From positions 1,178,501-1,242,500 of the forward strand of contig AP019702.1 in assembly GCA_006739055.1 (NCBI GenBank): 64,000 nt of DNA, written 5' to 3'. Source of the DNA: Allostella vacuolata. Lineage in GTDB: Bacteria; Pseudomonadota; Alphaproteobacteria; ATCC43930; Allostellaceae. The notes under the pieces are model-generated. The model was given only the letters and a program-made list of their open reading frames with translations. It was not told where the DNA came from and did no database searches. Of the stretch, positions 61,158 to 64,000 are shown in pieces. Position numbers and translations under genes: made by a program. Every line of letters starts with the position of its first letter. Positions within the stretch are counted from its first letter, which is position 1.

Positions 61158-62037
61158 GCTGCGGCAGGAAGCTGTCGTCCTCGTTGATCGCCTCGCCGTG
61201 GGTCATGACGGTGAGGAACAGCTCCCGCCCGTCGGGCAGGACGGCGCGGATGGCGTCGTGGCGGAAGAAATTGGCGCGCTCGTCGCCGACCCAGCGCGTC
61301 CGTCCGGCCTTCGACCAGAAGGCCGAGCCGGCGGGCAGGCCGGAACCCAGGTAGCCGCCGAGCTGGTAGGCCGACAGATGGCGGCTGGGATGGTCCGCAT
61401 GGCGGCGCAGGTGGCCGCGCACCAGCTCGGCCCGGGCCGCCGGCAGGATCGGCTCGTGGAAGACCGCGTACATCAGCCGGGCCATGGCGATCGGCGTCAG
61501 GGCGTTGTGGCCGTCGCCGTCGGGGCCGAGCCCGGCCAGCTCGCGGCCGTAGCGTCGGTCGTCCATCAGCTTCTGGTCGAGGTTGATGCCGGCCAGCTCG
61601 GGCCAGTCCCAGCCGGCGAAGAAGCGGTTGAAGGCGCGGCGGCGGTACTGCCAATCCGCCATGGCCTCGGCGTCGAGCAGCGTGTCGCCGGTCGTCTCCG
61701 TGAAGAGGTCGATGACGTAGTTGGTGGCGGTGTTGGACGACCACAGGATCATGTCGCGCATCGCCCGGTCGAGATCCTCGTGCGCCGAAAGGCGGCCCTC
61801 CTCCAGCGCCGCCTGGACGGCGACGAGGTGGAACAGCTTGACGAGCGAGCAGGGATAGCAGCGCCAGTCCGCGCGCAGGCTGGTGCCGCGCGGCCGTCCG
61901 TTCGCGCCGGGGGCGGTCAGCAGCACGAAGGCGAACTGCCGCTCCGGCAGGCCCTTGCGGCGGAAGGCGTCGGCCGCGAATGCCTCGATGGCGCGCCCCG
62001 TGGCGCGCAGGTCCTCGTCCTCGTCGAAAAAGCGCAT
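61129..62037 (-). CDS. Class A beta-lactamase-fold serine hydrolase without signal peptide
   Basis: A 302-residue protein with the serine beta-lactamase/transpeptidase motifs CSLVK (S64-x-x-K67), SSNTATNYVID and a KAG box (SKAGRTRWVGD) in the positions of SxxK, SDN and KTG. From ATG 62037 (MRFFDEDED) no export signal is seen, and a longer in-frame start also lacks one, so a cytoplasmic esterase or amidase role is more likely than antibiotic resistance. It is convergent with the iclR gene. Family members of this kind (beta-lactamase class A catalytic domain) have diverse substrates. Confidence 0.75.
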   Translation of the reverse strand: MRFFDEDEDLRATGRAIEAFAADAFRRKGLPERQFAFVLLTAPGANGRPRGTSLRADWRCYPCSLVKLFHLVAVQAALEEGRLSAHEDLDRAMRDMILWSSNTATNYVIDLFTETTGDTLLDAEAMADWQYRRRAFNRFFAGWDWPELAGINLDQKLMDDRRYGRELAGLGPDGDGHNALTPIAMARLMYAVFHEPILPAARAELVRGHLRRHADHPSRHLSAYQLGGYLGSGLPAGSAFWSKAGRTRWVGDERANFFRHDAIRAVLPDGRELFLTVMTHGEAINEDDSFLPQLMRLAVDGP

Positions 62038-62154
62038 GGTCGGCTGCCGGTGTCCGTGTCGGGGGTTGCAGCGGCGATGGTGCACGCGGCGGGCCGGGCT
62101 TGGCGAGCGGGGAATCCGGTCGGCGAACGCGATCACGGATCCGTCATGGGGCTG

Positions 62155-62178
62155 TCACGCCGGAGTGACCCGGCGTGA
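62155..62178. promoter_or_regulatory. Perfect inverted repeat upstream of the repeat-protein gene
   Basis: TCACGCCGG (62155-62163), six-base spacer, CCGGCGTGA (62170-62178), about 100 bases before the ATG at 62282. It could be an operator or a hairpin. No promoter box was assigned with it. Confidence 0.45.
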
Positions 62179-62281
62179 TTCGCCCGGGCCGGGGCCCCCG
62201 CCTACATTCTGGTCATCAAGAGCGGCGCGGGGATGGACCGGGTCGCCCGACAGATAAAGCCAGAATTCAGGAGTTGGACCC

Positions 62282-62569
62282 ATGATCAAGATCCTCGCTT
62301 CCGCCACCGTCGCCAGCCTGCTCGCCTTCGGTGCCGTCGCCGCCCCCCTGTCGCTCGACGAGGGCAAGTTCGGGATGAACCAGGACCAGGGCAAGTACGG
62401 CGCGCTGGTCGATGACGGGAAGTTCGGTGCCAATGCCGACGAAGGCAAGCTCGGCGCGAACACCGATGAAGGCAAGTACGGCCGCAACACCGACGAGGGC
62501 AAGTACGGCGCCAACGTCGACGAGGGCAAGTTCGGCCGGCTGATGGACGACGGCAAGCTCGGCCGCTAG
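62282..62569 (+). CDS. Exported protein of eight 9-residue repeats (x-D-E-G-K-[FYL]-G-x-x)
   Basis: A 95-residue protein. Residues 1-21 are a signal peptide (MIKILASATVASLLAFGAVA|A). Residues 25-95 are eight consecutive units with the pattern D-[EDQ]-G-K-[FYL]-G-[AMR]-[NL] (for example TDEGKYGAN, VDDGKFGAN), the last one residue short. Each unit has one aromatic or Leu, two Gly and one Lys between acidic residues; there is no Cys. The RBS aggag precedes the ATG. A strong hairpin pair follows the stop, so it is a monocistronic unit. I do not recognise a family. Regular 9-residue spacing with Gly turns could form a beta-solenoid or fibre-like surface protein; that is speculation. Confidence 0.8.
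   Translation: MIKILASATVASLLAFGAVAAPLSLDEGKFGMNQDQGKYGALVDDGKFGANADEGKLGANTDEGKYGRNTDEGKYGANVDEGKFGRLMDDGKLGR
62354..62566 (+). repeat. Eight in-frame 27-bp units inside the repeat-protein gene
   Basis: Each 27-bp unit encodes one 9-residue repeat. Third-position differences between units show that the array is not a very recent exact expansion. Confidence 0.85.
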
Positions 62570-62577
62570 TCGGCAAC

Positions 62578-62695
62578 AGGCAGGCGGCGCCGGGCCCGGA
62601 ACCTCCTCGCCCGAGATCGGCTTCCCCCCAGGCCGGCCGGACCGGCGCCGCCTGCCTTTGCCCGGACGGGCCCGTGGAGCGATCCACGGGCCCGT
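62578..62695. terminator. Two strong hairpins between convergent genes
   Basis: Hairpin 1: 16-bp arms 62578-62593 and 62642-62657 (aggcaggcggcgccgg and complement) ending in TTT. Hairpin 2: 13-bp perfect arms 62666-62678 and 62683-62695 with a gcga loop. They lie between the repeat-protein gene and the leftward dehydrogenase gene. Neither has a long U-tract, so termination efficiency is uncertain. Confidence 0.65.
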
Positions 62696-62722
62696 TCGCG
62701 CGTTCGGGGCGCGCATTCGGGA

Positions 62723-63655
62723 TCAGTACCCCCGCCCGCGATCGACCTGGTTGGGCAGCGGCTCGCCCCGCCGGGCCCGGGCGAGCGCGTCCGCGATCGC
62801 CGCGGCGGCCGTCTCCGGCACCGTCAGGCTGGCGACGTGCGGGGTGACGGTCACGCCCGGGTGAAGCCAGAACGGATGGGCGGGCGGCAGCGGCTCGTCG
62901 GCGAAGACATCCAGCACCGCGTGTTCCAGCCGGCCGCCGTCGAGCGCGGCCAGCAGGTCGGATTCGACCAGATGCCCGCCGCGGCCGGCATTGACCAGCC
63001 CGGCGCCGGGCGCCAGCCGGTCGAACAGGGGCCGGCCGAGAATGCCCCGCGTCTCCGCCGTCAGCGGCAGCAGGCAGACCAGGATCCGCGCCCGGGCGGC
63101 GAGCTCGGCCAGCCCTTCCGGGCCATGCAGGCAGACGACCCCGGGCATGCTCCGCGCGGTGCGCGACCAGCCCATGACCGGAAAGCCGATCCCGGCCAGC
63201 AGCTCCGCCGCCGCGCGGCCCAGCACCCCCATGCCGAGGATCCCGACCGGCCGCTCCGCCGGATCGCAGCGCGGCCGGGGGCTCCATTCGCAGGCGCGCT
63301 GCCGGCGCGCGTAGTGGTGCAGGTCGCGGTGCAGGAAGAGCACCGCCGACAGGACGTATTCCGCCATGCTGCGGGTCAGGGTGGGGTCGACCAGACGCAC
63401 GATCGGCAGCCCGGGCGGGATCGTGGCCGGGTCGCGCAGGAAGGCATCGACCCCGGCGCCGGTCGTGGCCAGGAAGCGCAGCCCGGGAAATCCCGACAGG
63501 GGCTCCGGCAGGGGCGACATGGCGACCACGACCTCGACCGCCGCGCGCGGGCCGACATCGGGCCAGACCCGGACCGGGCTGTCTCCCGCGACCGCGGCCA
63601 GGGCCGCCGCCCAGCGTTCGCGGCGGTCAGGACGGCAATGCAGCAGGATGGTCAT
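62723..63655 (-). CDS. D-2-hydroxyacid dehydrogenase (glyoxylate/hydroxypyruvate reductase A type)
   Basis: A 310-residue NAD(P)H-dependent enzyme: GILGMGVLGRAAAELLAGIGFPVMGWSRT (GxGxxG), NAGRGGHLVESDLLAAL (Arg), LDVFADEPLPPAHPFWLHPGVTVTPHVAS (Glu and His). The short form with an N-terminal TILLHCRPDRRERW resembles GhrA. It reduces glyoxylate or hydroxypyruvate, or oxidises a 2-hydroxy acid. It is divergent from a serine hydroxymethyltransferase-like gene at 63790, consistent with serine/hydroxypyruvate metabolism. Confidence 0.87.
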   Translation of the reverse strand: MTILLHCRPDRRERWAAALAAVAGDSPVRVWPDVGPRAAVEVVVAMSPLPEPLSGFPGLRFLATTGAGVDAFLRDPATIPPGLPIVRLVDPTLTRSMAEYVLSAVLFLHRDLHHYARRQRACEWSPRPRCDPAERPVGILGMGVLGRAAAELLAGIGFPVMGWSRTARSMPGVVCLHGPEGLAELAARARILVCLLPLTAETRGILGRPLFDRLAPGAGLVNAGRGGHLVESDLLAALDGGRLEHAVLDVFADEPLPPAHPFWLHPGVTVTPHVASLTVPETAAAAIADALARARRGEPLPNQVDRGRGY

Positions 63656-63712
63656 GGGCGGCTCCGCGTCGGCTCGGCACATCGGTCGATCGGGATATAG
63701 TCACCCGACTCA

Positions 63713-63729
63713 TGTCTGAGTACTAGACA
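63713..63729. promoter_or_regulatory. Inverted repeat TGTCT-N7-AGACA in a divergent promoter
   Basis: TGTCT (63713-63717), GAGTACT, AGACA (63725-63729) in the 134-bp spacer between the GhrA-like gene and the SHMT-like gene. The geometry resembles GntR-family operators. No regulator gene is in view. Confidence 0.45.
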
Positions 63730-63789
63730 AAGGCGGCGCCGCCGCGACACTCTGGGCCGCCGCGGGATGCGGCCGGGGGAGGTCGGGCG

Positions 63790-64000
63790 ATGGGGCAGGG
63801 CGGCTGGGCGGCGCATTTCATCGAACCCCTGGCGACGGCCGATCCGGCGCTGGCGCGCCTGCTGGCGGACCAGCGGCGGCAGAACGACGAGACGGTGAAC
63901 CTGGTCGCCTCCGAGAGCTATTGCTGCCGTGCCGCCCTGGAGGCGGAGGCATCCTCGCTGGTGAACAAGAACGCGTCCGGCTATCCGCCACGGCGCTCGG
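63790..64000 (+). CDS. Serine hydroxymethyltransferase-like protein (partial, C-terminus off the window)
   Basis: The first 70 codons are seen: MGQGGWAAHFIEPLATADPA, then QNDETVNLVASESYCCRAALEAEASSLVNKNASGYPPRRS. This matches the SHMT N-terminus (L-I-A-S-E-N, then V-L-E-A...N-K-Y-A-E-G-Y-P-G-R-R). Several normally invariant positions differ (SESYCC, NKNASGYP), so it may be a divergent paralogue acting on another hydroxy-amino acid. A ggggagg RBS lies eight bases before the ATG. The PLP lysine is beyond the window. Confidence 0.72.
   Translation, partial: MGQGGWAAHFIEPLATADPALARLLADQRRQNDETVNLVASESYCCRAALEAEASSLVNKNASGYPPRRS

Overview
This window comes from a very GC-rich (about 70%) alphaproteobacterial chromosome, most likely a free-living member of the Rhodospirillales or a relative. 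The evidence is the protein families present (two YdcH/DUF465 proteins, a CheB-CheR-HWE kinase, DUF3606, two Ku proteins plus LigD, TRAP and TTT transporters), dense ATGA/GTGA gene overlaps, and EcfG-type promoters (GGAAC-N16/17-CGTT). No rRNA, tRNA, CRISPR array, insertion sequence or prophage was seen. Genus-level placement is not possible by eye.

Layout. 0-2.2 kb: two YdcH proteins, phosphofructokinase and a TIGR02444 protein, ending in a bidirectional terminator. 2.2-8.6 kb: envelope glycans (a GH17-GT2 beta-glucan synthase, GalE, and a methyltransferase / ArnC-like GT2 / small flippase operon), then a 24-residue membrane microprotein. 8.7-12.3 kb: a large soluble hybrid histidine kinase. 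12.4-29.7 kb: a sphingolipid region. It has a Wzx-like flippase, a fatty-acyl-AMP ligase, a CerR-like reductase, an ACP and serine palmitoyltransferase. A convergent three-gene headgroup operon carries a CpgB-like ceramide kinase and a CDP-alcohol phosphotransferase. Further on are a metallophosphoesterase, an LptF/LptG-type permease pair, a bCerS-like N-acyltransferase, two nucleotidyltransferases and a CDP-glycerol phosphotransferase-like protein.

29.7-39.6 kb: stress and repair. A degenerate receiver, an XRE regulator, Ku-1, and an operon DUF3606-Ku-2-LigD are followed by a CheB/CheR/PAS/HWE kinase whose last 60 residues are cut off by an in-frame amber codon, and a DUF2892-like membrane protein. 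Four EcfG-type promoters lie in front of these genes and a fifth precedes the microprotein at 8.6 kb. This suggests that non-homologous end joining and the HWE kinase belong to the general stress response.

39.6-54.1 kb: a catabolic region under a LacI-family regulator. An identical 12-bp palindrome (GCAAACGTTTGC) occurs once in front of the regulator-proximal operon (tautomerase, two DapA-type lyases, MaoC, crotonase) and twice between a PhyH dioxygenase and a TRAP transporter operon (DctPQM, second MaoC, acyl-CoA dehydrogenase, CoA-transferase, aldo-keto reductase). The substrate is probably an organic acid processed as a CoA thioester, but its identity cannot be read from sequence. 45.5-45.9 kb holds interleaved long inverted repeats.

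54.2-61.2 kb: a ketopantoate-reductase-like gene and a TauD-type dioxygenase, divergent from a tripartite tricarboxylate transporter whose TctB subunit carries a whole TctC-like binding domain between its second and third membrane segments, then an IclR regulator. 61.1-64 kb: a beta-lactamase-fold hydrolase, an exported protein of eight 9-residue repeats, a GhrA-like reductase, and the start of a serine hydroxymethyltransferase-like gene that runs off the window.
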